From positions 1-42,282 of the IMG/VR virus record IMGVR_UViG_3300028610_001412: a stretch of 42,282 nt of DNA. The stretch is one strand, 5' to 3'. The first letter of the stretch is position 1. Every line of letters begins with the position of its first letter. The translations under genes were made by a program, and so were the position numbers. Under the pieces are notes generated by a model, which had not been told where the DNA came from, made no database searches, and saw only the letters and a program-made list of their open reading frames with translations. This stretch comes from a virus. Below are positions 6,921 through 15,491 of this stretch, one piece after another.

Positions 6921-7996
6921 CAATCACCTGTCCTGTTAATTGTGAAGTTCATTTCCCTTACAGTGGAAGCGCGAGGAGTACCTGCAAGGTCTCGCATCCT
7001 TACATCGAAATAATCACCGCCCGCAGCTTCTACGATGGGACACCCGAAGGAAGCGTCTCCATAAGTTGTTGCGGCAGTCCCTCTAATGGACCCGGCAGCG
7101 TTTACGATCGCGGCATTATGGAATACGTGTATTTCAATATCCCTTGCTGCGGCGTTTGTGGACTTGTAAGAGACCTTGCCGCAAAGAGAATAATGCCCGC
7201 CACACTCTGAGCATATAGCTATATTTGCCACTGCTGCGCTGATAACGGTGTTATCGAACTCACCGGCAGTCAAGGTGTTTATTATTTCCCATAAACCAGT
7301 TTGCGTCTGCATTGTGATCTCAACGTCGTCGTTATAAACCGTACCATGCGCGTGAGTCAATGCCCCCGAGAGCTCAAATGTTTCACCAGACATGTCTTTG
7401 TAATAAAGAACACTATTATCAAGAGCGTATACTTGACCTCTATTATTCAAAGTTGAGGGGTGAGCTGCCAGCTCTATAAGCTTGGCTGTGTCTGCGGGCT
7501 GCACTGTGTTTGTGGGGCCGGTCTCCATTAATCTGTTTGCTATAAAATCAGATAAGGTCACAAAATTTGCAATAGTGACAGAGTTCCCGATCGTAAGGGA
7601 GTTTGAAAGGTTCAAAGAATTTAATATCAAATCGGCTGTAGTGTCGAGGTCCTGGGGCGTATTGAAGAAGACGCCGCCCGCACCATCGGTCTGAATGGAT
7701 GTCCTGTTGTCTACGCCGGTTATGAAGTCCAGGAGATCTCCGTCCTCGAAACACGAGCCCGAATTAAAGATAGCCAGGCGGTCCGCTGTCATAATTGAAA
7801 CGCGGTTGCAGAAAAAGGTGTCAAGTACCCCGAAGTTGTCCGAGACCTTTGCGCCCCAGCTCGTGCCGGAGTCCCCCACCTGAGGAATGTGCAGGTTGAT
7901 GTTCGACGAGTTCGTAAAGGCGTTCCCGAAATTGGCTATCAGGATAAAAAGAACAAGCAGGATCAAAGCGATAAGATTTCCGTATTTGTTTTTCAA
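6920..7996 (-). CDS. tail fibre-like protein with N-terminal membrane or signal segment (358 aa)
   Basis: The start is TTG at 7996, seven bases after GGAGG and overlapping the preceding stop (TTGA). The protein opens with KNKYG and a strongly hydrophobic segment (NLIALILLVLFILIANFG, about residues 6-24), then GNAF, like a Sec signal or anchor, which is unusual for a virion protein. The middle holds a short repetitive strand region (LSNSLTIGNSVTIANFVTLS). The C-terminal 120 residues are beta-rich with DIEIHVFHNA and YFDVRMRDLAG, resembling C1q/TNF-like head domains of fibres. A receptor-binding role is inferred. Confidence 0.55.
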   Translation of the reverse strand: MKNKYGNLIALILLVLFILIANFGNAFTNSSNINLHIPQVGDSGTSWGAKVSDNFGVLDTFFCNRVSIMTADRLAIFNSGSCFEDGDLLDFITGVDNRTSIQTDGAGGVFFNTPQDLDTTADLILNSLNLSNSLTIGNSVTIANFVTLSDFIANRLMETGPTNTVQPADTAKLIELAAHPSTLNNRGQVYALDNSVLYYKDMSGETFELSGALTHAHGTVYNDDVEITMQTQTGLWEIINTLTAGEFDNTVISAAVANIAICSECGGHYSLCGKVSYKSTNAAARDIEIHVFHNAAIVNAAGSIRGTAATTYGDASFGCPIVEAAGGDYFDVRMRDLAGTPRASTVREMNFTINRTGD

Positions 7997-8739
7997 GGCA
8001 ACACCTCCAGAAAACTGAATGTCGCGCTGTAGCGCTGAAACTGTATCTCGGTTATGGCCATCGCGGCCTCGAGCTTCCCGTATATCCACACGCCGGTGTG
8101 GTCCTTGATAAGGAACGGCTTCTTGCCAAGCCACTCCGCGTTCAGGAGCAGGAGGTTGTCCTTTTGCGCCTCGCTGATATTTGGCAGGAGATATCCCCTG
8201 CGCTTTTTGGAGTCGCCGAACTCGAGGAACCTGTCCTGCCCTCCGGAAGTCAGGGCGTCCTCTACATTGAAGACCTCGTCAAGTAAGCCCGCCGGTCTCG
8301 TGGGCGCTCGCTCGAATGTGTATTTGTCGGAGATGTAAAGTTCAGACAAAGATGGGATCGTGGCCGGAGCCGTGACAATAAACTTCCAATATCGTTTCGT
8401 CACTTCGGCCCATTCCTTTATTATCTGCTCGGCGTCTCCCTGCACGAACTGAGGTGCCGCGTTCGTGTAAACGATGTCGTCGTCCGAGTGTTGGATATCT
8501 ATTGTCATTCCGTTAAGGCCGTGGCCAGCGGGAACGAACATCATTGTCGTGGCCAGGATGGAGGCCGCGCCCTGGTCCACGAATATCTCGAGAGTGGCGG
8601 CGGCCGCAGCCTTGAACAACAGGCCGATGTCCCTGTCGTAAGTACGGTACAGAGGGAATGACGGGTTCTCTGCGCCCTCCGTAAGCGATACCGTGCCGGT
8701 CTCGAGGATATTGATGTATGCCGCGATCACGTCGCTCAT
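7993..8739 (-). CDS. distal tail-like protein (248 aa)
   Basis: The gene directly follows the tape measure gene (ATGA overlap), the position of the distal tail protein or its partner. The sequence starts MSDVIAAYINILETGTVSL, has a discoidin-like beta part (DIGLLFKAAAAATLEIFVDQ) and contains YGKLEAAMAITEIQF near the C terminus, as in proteins that join tube and tip. I chose ATG 8739 over an upstream in-frame ATG because of GGAGGGCGATGG ahead of it and the overlap. Family assignment rests mainly on position. Confidence 0.6.
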   Translation of the reverse strand: MSDVIAAYINILETGTVSLTEGAENPSFPLYRTYDRDIGLLFKAAAAATLEIFVDQGAASILATTMMFVPAGHGLNGMTIDIQHSDDDIVYTNAAPQFVQGDAEQIIKEWAEVTKRYWKFIVTAPATIPSLSELYISDKYTFERAPTRPAGLLDEVFNVEDALTSGGQDRFLEFGDSKKRRGYLLPNISEAQKDNLLLLNAEWLGKKPFLIKDHTGVWIYGKLEAAMAITEIQFQRYSATFSFLEVLP

Positions 8740-10328
8740 TGAGCCATCGCCCTCCTGAGCTGGGACCGGTTGCCTTTCCACAAGACGGCCAGGTCACGGT
8801 CGACCTCCTGCGCCATGGTCGAGGATCCCCCGGAGCCGCCAGTTATCGTCACGTTGAACGTGACGTTCGAGGTGTTCGAGGTCGAAGTCCCTCCGCCTGG
8901 CACAGAAACAGGGACAGGCAGGCTTCCTGCCATCTTTGAGGTCATGGTCTGTATCGTGTTTATCAGGCCACCCGATTTGATCTCTATGCCATGTTTTATT
9001 GTATTCACGAGACCGGGACCGACCTTGTCGAGATCAGAAAGCGGACCTATCTGGGCGGGAGACGATGGCAAATGCGCCCGGATACGAGCAACAAGTCTCT
9101 TCACTGCGTCGATCGCAGCACTTGCTGCCGCTTTAACCCCCCGCGCAAATGACGTTATTAACGATTTGCCAGAATCAAAAGCATCGGATGCGAGTTGTCT
9201 CAAGGAATTCCTCGCATCCTCTGTGAATTCATCCAGTTTCCTGAGGCTGAAATCAACCATATTCTTAAACGCCTTGGAGAGGTTAAATATGTTTCTGTTT
9301 AAATCTTCTACGCCTTTCGCCATCGCATCAATAGGAGACACCACTGCTTTGAACAATTTAGCGAGTTCGATAACAGCTTTTGATACTAGAACAATGGCCT
9401 TGAATATTGTTTGCAGATTACTAGAAAGATCCTCTGCGAATTCCTGAGCCTCGCCGGTCTTGAATGCTTCCCTAATCGAGCCTCTTAATTCGCTTAATCT
9501 CTTTTTAAGGTTGTCGAAAATACCAGCCTCCCCTACTGCCTCCAAAAATTCACGCCAGAGGCTCTTTAGCTCTGCAATGATTCCATCCCATGTTTCAGCT
9601 ATCTTCTCCATCTGCCCCCCGAAGCGTTCTTCGAGACCTTCCAGTATTGCGGCAACCGCCTTTCTTGCATCAATACTCTGCCGTCCTATGTTTGCAACTT
9701 CCTCGGCAGTCAGACCCAATTTCTCTTTAAGGATTTCCATTGCGGGGACCCCGCGTTCCTGTAACTGGAGAAGTTCTTCCGCGCTGGCCTTGCCTTTTGT
9801 CACCATCTGAGCCAATGCCCTGGCGATCCCGTCAAAGGTCTCCTTTGAGCCTCCAAGGGCCGAAGCCGTATCTCCAAGCGTCCTCATTGTTTTAATGCTT
9901 GGATCAAGCCCTCCTGCCTTGAGCTTTATAAAAGCCTCCATAATTTCCTTTATCTGAAAAGGCGTCTCGCGCGCGAACTGGTTTAGATCCGCAAATGCTT
10001 TGGCAGCGGCTTCCGGTGAACCTGTAAGCGTCTCAAGGGTGGCCATAAATTTTTCGGTTTCTGCATTGACATTGATCATGTCACTAATAACACCACGGAT
10101 CTCTGTACCGATACGCCGGAAGATGGACTCAATGACCCTGAATCCCACGAGGCCCTTGATAAAATCAGTTGTCCGGGTGTTGAGGGTGAACATGCTCTTC
10201 GAGGTTTTGTTGATGTCCTTGGAGGCTTTCCCTGCCGACCTGCCGACCGAGTCCAGCTTTTCAGACAAAGATTTGAGCACGTTCCCTGAAACGTCAACGA
10301 CCTTGACTTCTATCTTAGCCTCAGCCAC
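8736..10328 (-). CDS. tail tape measure protein (530 aa)
   Basis: The tape measure protein sets tail length and guides tube assembly. Residues 80-260 carry the typical region (FADLNQFARETPFQIKEIME, ALGGSKETFDGIARALAQM, LLQLQERGVPAMEILKEKLG), the middle is coiled coil, and the end has HLPSSPAQIGPLSDLDKVGP, a common tape measure motif. At about 530 residues it is short, which predicts a tail of roughly 80 nm by the usual 1.5 angstrom per residue rule. I chose GTG 10328, after AGGGGGG and overlapping the stop of the frameshift product. An ATG at 10349 is less likely. Confidence 0.85.
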   Translation of the reverse strand: MAEAKIEVKVVDVSGNVLKSLSEKLDSVGRSAGKASKDINKTSKSMFTLNTRTTDFIKGLVGFRVIESIFRRIGTEIRGVISDMINVNAETEKFMATLETLTGSPEAAAKAFADLNQFARETPFQIKEIMEAFIKLKAGGLDPSIKTMRTLGDTASALGGSKETFDGIARALAQMVTKGKASAEELLQLQERGVPAMEILKEKLGLTAEEVANIGRQSIDARKAVAAILEGLEERFGGQMEKIAETWDGIIAELKSLWREFLEAVGEAGIFDNLKKRLSELRGSIREAFKTGEAQEFAEDLSSNLQTIFKAIVLVSKAVIELAKLFKAVVSPIDAMAKGVEDLNRNIFNLSKAFKNMVDFSLRKLDEFTEDARNSLRQLASDAFDSGKSLITSFARGVKAAASAAIDAVKRLVARIRAHLPSSPAQIGPLSDLDKVGPGLVNTIKHGIEIKSGGLINTIQTMTSKMAGSLPVPVSVPGGGTSTSNTSNVTFNVTITGGSGGSSTMAQEVDRDLAVLWKGNRSQLRRAMAQ

Positions 10329-10994
10329 CTGGCACCCCCCTGAACTCATTCATTTTATTCTCGATGAACGCAAAGGAATGCAGATCCCTTTTTGTCACAT
10401 CGTACATCTCGTGCACCGATCGCCTGTCAACGAGATCCCCGAGGCCCTTCAAGAGCGACCAGACCTCATAAAGCCTCTCAGCTCCCGACGTGAGCTGAGG
10501 TATGGGACACTCGCCTGTCTCGCATTTAGGCAGTATGCCGTCGACGTTGACGATGTCATTGCAACTGTCGCAGTTCTCCCCAGGAAATGTCAGTCGATAC
10601 CTGAGGTGCTCGATTAGTTTTTTTCATCCGCCTCCCGCTCTTGTTCGCCGAAGACTGCGATGTCATTACAGGTGTCCGCAACGAAACTGCCAAACTCAGG
10701 CCACTTTGTCATAAAGAGATCGCGTTTCTCGGCACTGAACGGACAAGGCTTGCCTTTCAGAGTAATGCCCTTCCAGTTTTTGACAACTCTTGCGCCAAGC
10801 TCTAAGGCCGCAGAATCTGAGTCTAGCTTTTCCTTAAATCCGGACTCCCCCTTGCCTGAATAATAAGTCCGGTTCGTATTTTTCTTCATTATCTCTCTGA
10901 CTTCATCAACGCTGAGAAACCCCATGAGTATCTCAGCATCCTGGAATTTGACCCATGTGTCCATAGGGGTCTCCATCAACGCGCTTATTTCCAT
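10321..10994 (-). CDS. tail assembly chaperone, -1 frameshift (GT-type) product
   Basis: A -1 shift at the A-AAA-AAC site (10623-10617) joins the 126-residue chaperone to a second frame that is open from 10617 to a TGA at 10323-10321, giving 224 residues. The extension starts LIEHLRYRLTFPGENCDSCN and has Cys pairs (CDSC, then CETGEC) that could bind zinc, and ends just where the tape measure gene starts. In lambda the GT product links chaperone, tube and tape measure proteins. The open second frame with no start of its own, in the right place, makes a programmed shift very likely. Confidence 0.8.
10614..10994 (-). CDS. tail assembly chaperone, G-type (126 aa)
   Basis: The unshifted product, located between the tube and tape measure genes as in lambda (gpG). 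The central part (LGARVVKNWKGITLKGKPCP, then FSAEKRDLFMTKWPEFGSFV) matches the pattern of phage tail chaperones that coat the tape measure protein before tube polymerisation. The start follows GGAGGGCTAA. It ends ...EADEKN at the slippery run, and the stop TAA is directly after the shift site, which favours shifting. Confidence 0.8.
   Translation of the reverse strand: MEISALMETPMDTWVKFQDAEILMGFLSVDEVREIMKKNTNRTYYSGKGESGFKEKLDSDSAALELGARVVKNWKGITLKGKPCPFSAEKRDLFMTKWPEFGSFVADTCNDIAVFGEQEREADEKN
10617..10623 (-). promoter_or_regulatory. programmed -1 ribosomal frameshift site A-AAA-AAC
   Basis: Read on the minus strand, codons GAA AAA AAC TAA contain the heptamer A-AAA-AAC of the X-XXY-YYZ type. 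Seven A residues in a row and a stop codon next to the site are seen directly. An 18-base stretch upstream has no strong internal ribosome site, and I did not find an obvious strong downstream stem. Confidence 0.8.
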
Positions 10995-11021
10995 TTAGCC
11001 CTCCATTTCAAAAGTGGTCGC

Positions 11022-12062
11022 CTACGCGAGCACGTCCGTGGTCCTTGTGTTTATACTCGTGATCTTCAACGGGTCGGTCACTGCCATCCCTGTCGGAGCG
11101 ACGAGCGCGCCCACGATGTCGAACATGACATCGTTAGAGATAGGTCCCTGGTCCTTCGGGTCGTCCACGTCCTGATAGGCCAGAGCAGGGAACTCGAACA
11201 GCAACTGATAGTCGTTTGCTCCCTCGATAGTCGCGCCGGTGAACGTGATATCACCCTTGTAGAAAGCGCCCGCATCCCAGGCCACAAAATGCGTATTGTC
11301 GTCAAGCCTCGGGAAAGTGAGTTTCAGTGTCATTTGCGGCACTTCCTCAGCGCTTGGCTCGTCAACGACATCCTGTGTCGTTCCGGCTCCGTGCTGTCCG
11401 GCGTGCGGACGCTGTATGTCCAGCTCAAACGCGCTCGGAGTCACAACGTCGGCCGGAGAGGCAAGGGCACCTGCCGATGCCAGGTTCAATCTCCAGACTC
11501 CCTGACGGAAGAGCACCCGGTTGCCGGTGTCCACAAAGGTCACGTTGGCCATAGTCGCCGTCGTGTTCGTGGCGCTGCCCTCGACCATGTCGTCACAGAT
11601 CACCGTGAACTCGAACTCGATAGGCTTGCCCACCTCGCCGGAGATCTTCATCCCGACCACCTTCATGCTTGGGAACTCCTCGACCATTACGTTGAGGTTC
11701 ACGGCTAACGTGGCATACAGGTCCTCGAGCGTGGCAAAGGTGAACGTCTGCGAATATGCCGCAGTCCCGCCTATCTGGGCAGGAGCCCCGCCGGTCGCCC
11801 CCATGATGAGGGCTATCAAAAGATCAAGACCCTCATAGCGCACCCATCCGGGAATAGCGCCTTCACAGGTTATAACATCCGGGTCCGCGAGCTTGGAGTG
11901 GCTCAGGCCCAGGGAGTCGTCGAGGTTGTTCTCTCTTGCCTTCTTTACGGAGTGGGGAAGGATGAGCAAGCCGTCGCCCGCGCCACACGCAACGGGAGTG
12001 CCCCACACTGCTCCTATTTTTACTGCGGCCACAAGGTCGCGGCCGGTAGCTTTGATCGCCAT
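11022..12062 (-). CDS. tail tube protein (346 aa)
   Basis: A major tail tube protein candidate: it precedes the chaperone pair and tape measure, begins MAIKATGRDLVAAVKIGAVW, and has paired beta segments (SQTFTFATLEDLYATLAVNL, MKVVGMKISGEVGKPIEFEF) and ends with alternating strands, all as in long tube proteins of siphoviruses with Mu-type heads. No sheath gene accompanies it, supporting a non-contractile tail. The start is immediately before the stop of the 90-residue upstream gene. Confidence 0.75.
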   Translation of the reverse strand: MAIKATGRDLVAAVKIGAVWGTPVACGAGDGLLILPHSVKKARENNLDDSLGLSHSKLADPDVITCEGAIPGWVRYEGLDLLIALIMGATGGAPAQIGGTAAYSQTFTFATLEDLYATLAVNLNVMVEEFPSMKVVGMKISGEVGKPIEFEFTVICDDMVEGSATNTTATMANVTFVDTGNRVLFRQGVWRLNLASAGALASPADVVTPSAFELDIQRPHAGQHGAGTTQDVVDEPSAEEVPQMTLKLTFPRLDDNTHFVAWDAGAFYKGDITFTGATIEGANDYQLLFEFPALAYQDVDDPKDQGPISNDVMFDIVGALVAPTGMAVTDPLKITSINTRTTDVLA

Positions 12063-12335
12063 TTATTTGACCTCCTCTTTTGCAGCGGTTTTCTTTTCCG
12101 CCAGTTTGTAGATGCCCTTTGCCTGGTCCGCCAGCTTCCTCGGCAGGAAAACAAAATGCCCGTCCGCGAGGTTGAGGCTCGTCAGATTATGGTAGGTGCC
12201 CCCGCCCGCAACGATCTCGTACCAGGCGTGCGTGTCCGAGTCCGGCAGAAACATCCGGGCTTCGTTTAGCTGCTTCCGGTCTTTAACGTACCGGTCTGCG
12301 GGTTTATGTTCCTTGCCTGCCTTTGCCTTGCTCAT
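12063..12335 (-). CDS. hypothetical protein in the connector-tail region (90 aa)
   Basis: No family recognised. A small basic protein with Lys-rich ends and a beta-like centre (HAWYEIVAGGGTYHNLTSLN). It lies directly ahead of the tube gene with no gap, and behind the gp37-like gene. A minor structural or tail-completion role is possible from position only. Confidence 0.6.
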   Translation of the reverse strand: MSKAKAGKEHKPADRYVKDRKQLNEARMFLPDSDTHAWYEIVAGGGTYHNLTSLNLADGHFVFLPRKLADQAKGIYKLAEKKTAAKEEVK

Positions 12336-12344
12336 TTTCCCCTC

Positions 12345-12806
12345 CTATGCGTTCTCGTAGTCCGTGTCGAATGCGTTATTGAATTCAATCCCGTAGATAA
12401 CCAGCCTGTCTGTCATTAGGACCTGGCTCACGCTGACCGGGGACATCCTGAATATCTCTTCACGCCCGAAGTCCTGGTTCGTGAGCGAGAGGAGAACGTC
12501 CTTGACGAGGTCGTAAGCGCCTTTTTTGGAGTTCGCGTTGTCGCCTTTGCGCGCCTTTGCCCTGGATCTCAAGGTCCGGGTCACGCAGAACACGATGAAC
12601 GTCGGCTTCTCGTTCCAGTTCGTGTTGTCCACAAGGCTGAACTCCGAGCCCTGGTACATCGTGAGAGCGGCCGGGAACTTGATGTTGAGCTTCTCTATCT
12701 TCGTAACGATGTCGCTCTCGATCGTCTGCACCGTCTCAACGTAGTTGATGTCCGCTCTGATCTGCGCGAGGATATCATTCTCTATGTCAATAAAAGTGGC
12801 GCTCAT
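12345..12806 (-). CDS. Mu gp37-like tail completion protein (153 aa)
   Basis: The pattern matches the Mu gp37 (DUF1834) group: an N-terminal helix (DIENDILAQIRADINYV), a strand with YQGSEFSLVDNTNWNEKPTF, and a central VFCVTRTLRSRAKAR followed by a helix (GAYDLVKDVLLSL), with the VSQVLMTDRLVIYGIEFNNA ending. In Mu it follows gp36 in the head-tail joining region. Here three extra genes separate the two. Confidence 0.65.
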   Translation of the reverse strand: MSATFIDIENDILAQIRADINYVETVQTIESDIVTKIEKLNIKFPAALTMYQGSEFSLVDNTNWNEKPTFIVFCVTRTLRSRAKARKGDNANSKKGAYDLVKDVLLSLTNQDFGREEIFRMSPVSVSQVLMTDRLVIYGIEFNNAFDTDYENA

Positions 12807-13711
12807 TGGGCCACGTCCTGGAAAACTATCACGTTAAAGTCTTTAGTTAAAGTGAGAGGGTTAGAGACCCCGTCCGCGTCGGTCGAGTAGAACTCTGCGT
12901 CGTACTTGCCTGGGGTGTCCGACTCCACTGCCGTGAAGGTGAAGGTGCCGATGAGGGGGTTAGCCTGTGTGATTGTGGCCTCGCGATCCACCTTCGCGCT
13001 CGCGTCCCCCAGCTCGTCGAACTTGTCGAGCTTCATCATAAAGAAGAGGCGCTTGCCGCCCGAAAGATCCGTGGACGGCGCGTTTATCGTGAGAGTGGCC
13101 ACGTCTCCCCTGGGTATCCTCTGAGTAGAGCCGTCAGCGACAGGGACGTTCGCCTGCAAGACGCCCTCTGCCGACGCGAGCAGGATATCCGCGGCCGTGG
13201 CTCTCGAGGAGATAGCCGCATCAATATTGTCCACAAGCAGCTTGCCGATCGACCCCACTGTCGTGAGCGCTGCTGTGAGCTGGCTCCAAGTGGACCGGCT
13301 AGATACCGTGGCGTTCAGGTTGTCGACGATCAGCTTGCCGATCGACCCTGCGGTCGTGAGCGAGGATGTCAGGGCCTGCCAGACCCGGTTCGCGATCGTG
13401 TCCCGGACGATGAACGAGAACACCCTGTTACCGGGAATCCCGCCAACGGTCGCCCCAACGATCACAGTATAGACGTTGCCCACGGTGTAAGTGGCGATAA
13501 GGGCCTGGACGCGCTTTGCGTAAACGCCCAGAGTCCCCGCGTCGTCAAGTTTATCAAGAGTGCCCGAGGCAACAGCGGCGTCAGTCACGTTCTCGTAGAT
13601 GTCGTAGGTCGGAGCTGAGTCGGCATCTATCTCCCCGCCCGTGTCAGGGTCATGCACGGTTGTGGCGATAACGAAAAAGTCATTAATATTTATCTCGATC
13701 ATCCAGCTCAT
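12803..13711 (-). CDS. structural protein with internal repeats (302 aa)
   Basis: No exact family. Residues 8-100 look like an immunoglobulin-like or baseplate-upper-type beta domain (TVHDPDTGGEIDADSAPTYD; then VGGIPGNRVFSFIVRD). Residues about 115-170 contain two imperfect repeats of 27 residues (LTTAGSIGKLIVDNLNATVS and LTTVGSIGKLLVDNIDAAIS), as found in many phage tail proteins. The C-terminal 110 residues form a second beta domain (SGGKRLFFMMKLDKFDELGD). It overlaps both neighbours by four bases. A decoration or fibre-like role is possible. Confidence 0.55.
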   Translation of the reverse strand: MSWMIEININDFFVIATTVHDPDTGGEIDADSAPTYDIYENVTDAAVASGTLDKLDDAGTLGVYAKRVQALIATYTVGNVYTVIVGATVGGIPGNRVFSFIVRDTIANRVWQALTSSLTTAGSIGKLIVDNLNATVSSRSTWSQLTAALTTVGSIGKLLVDNIDAAISSRATAADILLASAEGVLQANVPVADGSTQRIPRGDVATLTINAPSTDLSGGKRLFFMMKLDKFDELGDASAKVDREATITQANPLIGTFTFTAVESDTPGKYDAEFYSTDADGVSNPLTLTKDFNVIVFQDVAQ

Positions 13712-14709
13712 GCGTGAATTACCCCCTTATGTATCGGACTTGCCAGGCCGCCATCCGCATTAAACCCGGCAATAACCCCGCCATTAAGGCTAAACCTTGG
13801 CGTCCCAAGACCGTCACTGTTCTGATTAGCTATCAACTGGTTAAGGGTCGTGACATTTCTATTAATCATAAAACTAGCCACCTGTGCGTTTGTCTGACCT
13901 GTCACCAGACCACCACCATCAACTTCATAGTCCCAATCAATACTAGAACCGGGATCATTATCTTCTGTAATAGGCCATTGGTCTATTACTTGACCAATGG
14001 CAAGTGGGCTGGGCAAAGACCTCGTGGGGGACGTATCATCATAGGGGGCATTTTGTGTTCCTGTTTTTGCATTAAGGAAATCAAGAAGGCCCAAGACAAC
14101 TAATGAACCTGATGAATCTCCTATAGATAGAAAATCAGCAGCGACCGAATTCAAAGCCGCACCACTGAGCTTATTTACAAACAGTCCAGTGGTTTCATCT
14201 TTAACCCATAAGGTAGCTTGATTAGAAATAATCTTTACAAAAAATTCAGCATTGCGTGTTTTTTCAGTTGTTGTCCCAGGCTCATTGACTGTCCAAATAT
14301 TGGGGTCTACACGCATGTTAAAGAACTTAACCCCATCCCCCAACCCAACATTCATATTGGCAGATGATGGGAAAGCCCATACTTTAAAGTAAGCCAGTAA
14401 GCCAGTTGCGTTAAAATACCCACTTGCAATGCTAGGCCATGTTGTTCTTGCTAATCTTGAAAAGGCTGTTTGGGAAGCCGCAGCCCCAGTGTAAACTATC
14501 TGCCCCTCTCCATTTAAGGTAATAGTTCCCCCAGCGCTTACAGTGTCTACCCAAGCTGGAGAAGTACCCGAAGGAACACTATCCCCATCGAGTTCGACTC
14601 CCCAATTTCCCGCACTTACGCCAACAAGAAGACGCGCAATACCGGCAACCACTTCGGAAGTTATTCCCCCCGACCATGTGGATAAATCTGCTAATGCTTT
14701 TACTGACAT
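13708..14709 (-). CDS. virion-associated beta protein of atypical composition (333 aa)
   Basis: No family recognised with certainty. The core (residues 60-200) has alternating strands like a concanavalin/LamG-type sandwich (GYFNATGLLAYFKVWAFPSS, NAEFFVKIISNQATLWVKDE). The end (FSLNGGVIAGFNADGGLASP) is Gly-rich. By eye the DNA is richer in A and T than its neighbours, suggesting later acquisition. It lies between gp36- and gp37-like genes with four-base overlap, so it is probably a virion surface or fibre protein that binds sugars or cells. Confidence 0.5.
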   Translation of the reverse strand: MSVKALADLSTWSGGITSEVVAGIARLLVGVSAGNWGVELDGDSVPSGTSPAWVDTVSAGGTITLNGEGQIVYTGAAASQTAFSRLARTTWPSIASGYFNATGLLAYFKVWAFPSSANMNVGLGDGVKFFNMRVDPNIWTVNEPGTTTEKTRNAEFFVKIISNQATLWVKDETTGLFVNKLSGAALNSVAADFLSIGDSSGSLVVLGLLDFLNAKTGTQNAPYDDTSPTRSLPSPLAIGQVIDQWPITEDNDPGSSIDWDYEVDGGGLVTGQTNAQVASFMINRNVTTLNQLIANQNSDGLGTPRFSLNGGVIAGFNADGGLASPIHKGVIHA

Positions 14710-15012
14710 TCAGGCTCCTTTATTATTAGCCGGGAGTTCCTCACGGACAGCCTCTATCTCAGGAAACCGCTCGCCTGAATTAAAGTGTTTACGCATCGCG
14801 GCATACTGACCGGGAAGCAAAGACTGTCCGCCAAGATGGGCTTTAATGTCAGCATCGGTAGCCGTGTCCAATGGTTTGCCCACCTGTAGTTTTGCAGCGG
14901 CAATAAACGGCCCCCATTTGTTCGCAAAAGCATTGAGCTCATCCCCGTACTCGTTCCACTCCAACGCTTTTTCTCCTGCCCCTATAAGGACATCCATTCC
15001 CTCGTCAGCCAT
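14710..15012 (-). CDS. hypothetical acidic protein (100 aa)
   Basis: No family recognised. Mostly helical and acidic, with W-rich start (MDVLIGAGEKALEWNEYGDE) and NKWGPFIAAAKLQVG. It ends directly before the atypical 333-residue gene, from which it is not separated by a gap. It could be a head-tail joining or chaperone-like protein for its neighbour, but this is position only. Confidence 0.55.
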   Translation of the reverse strand: MADEGMDVLIGAGEKALEWNEYGDELNAFANKWGPFIAAAKLQVGKPLDTATDADIKAHLGGQSLLPGQYAAMRKHFNSGERFPEIEAVREELPANNKGA

Positions 15013-15041
15013 GTCGATCGCCCCTGTCCTTTCTTTCTCGT

Positions 15042-15488
15042 TTAGAACCCTTCCATGTTGTCACGGGTGAAGGTGCTCTCGTCCTCTGTCTTGTTGCTCT
15101 CCGCGCCGCTCTCCAGTTCTTTAGAATCCGGAAGCGGTTCCACGTCCAGGAAGATCGTCCCCTTGGCTATCTCCTTGAGGGTTTTAATCGCGTCCAGGTA
15201 GCGGTTCCTGCGGACCTCCGGCACGCTCTCGGCGACTCCCCTCGAGTAGAGGTTGTGGATAGCGATGTCCGTGGACAGCTTTGCTACGATGTTGGGGACG
15301 GGCGCGCCCAGCGGCACGCTGTAGCGCACCGCCAGGTACCCGTTCACCTCTGAGTCTGCCTGCGCGATCGCCTCATCCACACGGTCGGAGTTCACGTTGC
15401 CCAGGCTCTCGTCGTCCGTGAGCATTATGATCTCGTCCTCCGGGACCATGTTCGTTATGTCCGTTATCGTGATATAAGGGATCGCCAT
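15042..15488 (-). CDS. Mu gp36-like (DUF1320) head-tail joining protein (148 aa)
   Basis: The N-terminal part matches DUF1320 proteins such as Mu gp36: DITNMVPEDEIIMLTDDESL, RVDEAIAQADSEVNGYLAVR, then YSVPLGAPVPNIVAKLSTDI and AIHNLY. These proteins act in connecting head and tail. The acidic C terminus (residues 125-148) is extra compared with the core. It follows the gp35-like gene after only three bases, as in Mu. Confidence 0.8.
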   Translation of the reverse strand: MAIPYITITDITNMVPEDEIIMLTDDESLGNVNSDRVDEAIAQADSEVNGYLAVRYSVPLGAPVPNIVAKLSTDIAIHNLYSRGVAESVPEVRRNRYLDAIKTLKEIAKGTIFLDVEPLPDSKELESGAESNKTEDESTFTRDNMEGF

Positions 15489-15491
15489 TGT

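Noticed and set aside
8770-9447. 225-residue plus-strand frame
   Set aside because: It is antisense to the tape measure gene, whose motifs are clear.
10000-10617. 205-residue plus-strand frame
   Set aside because: It lies opposite the tape measure and chaperone extension, has no ribosome site and opposes the operon direction.
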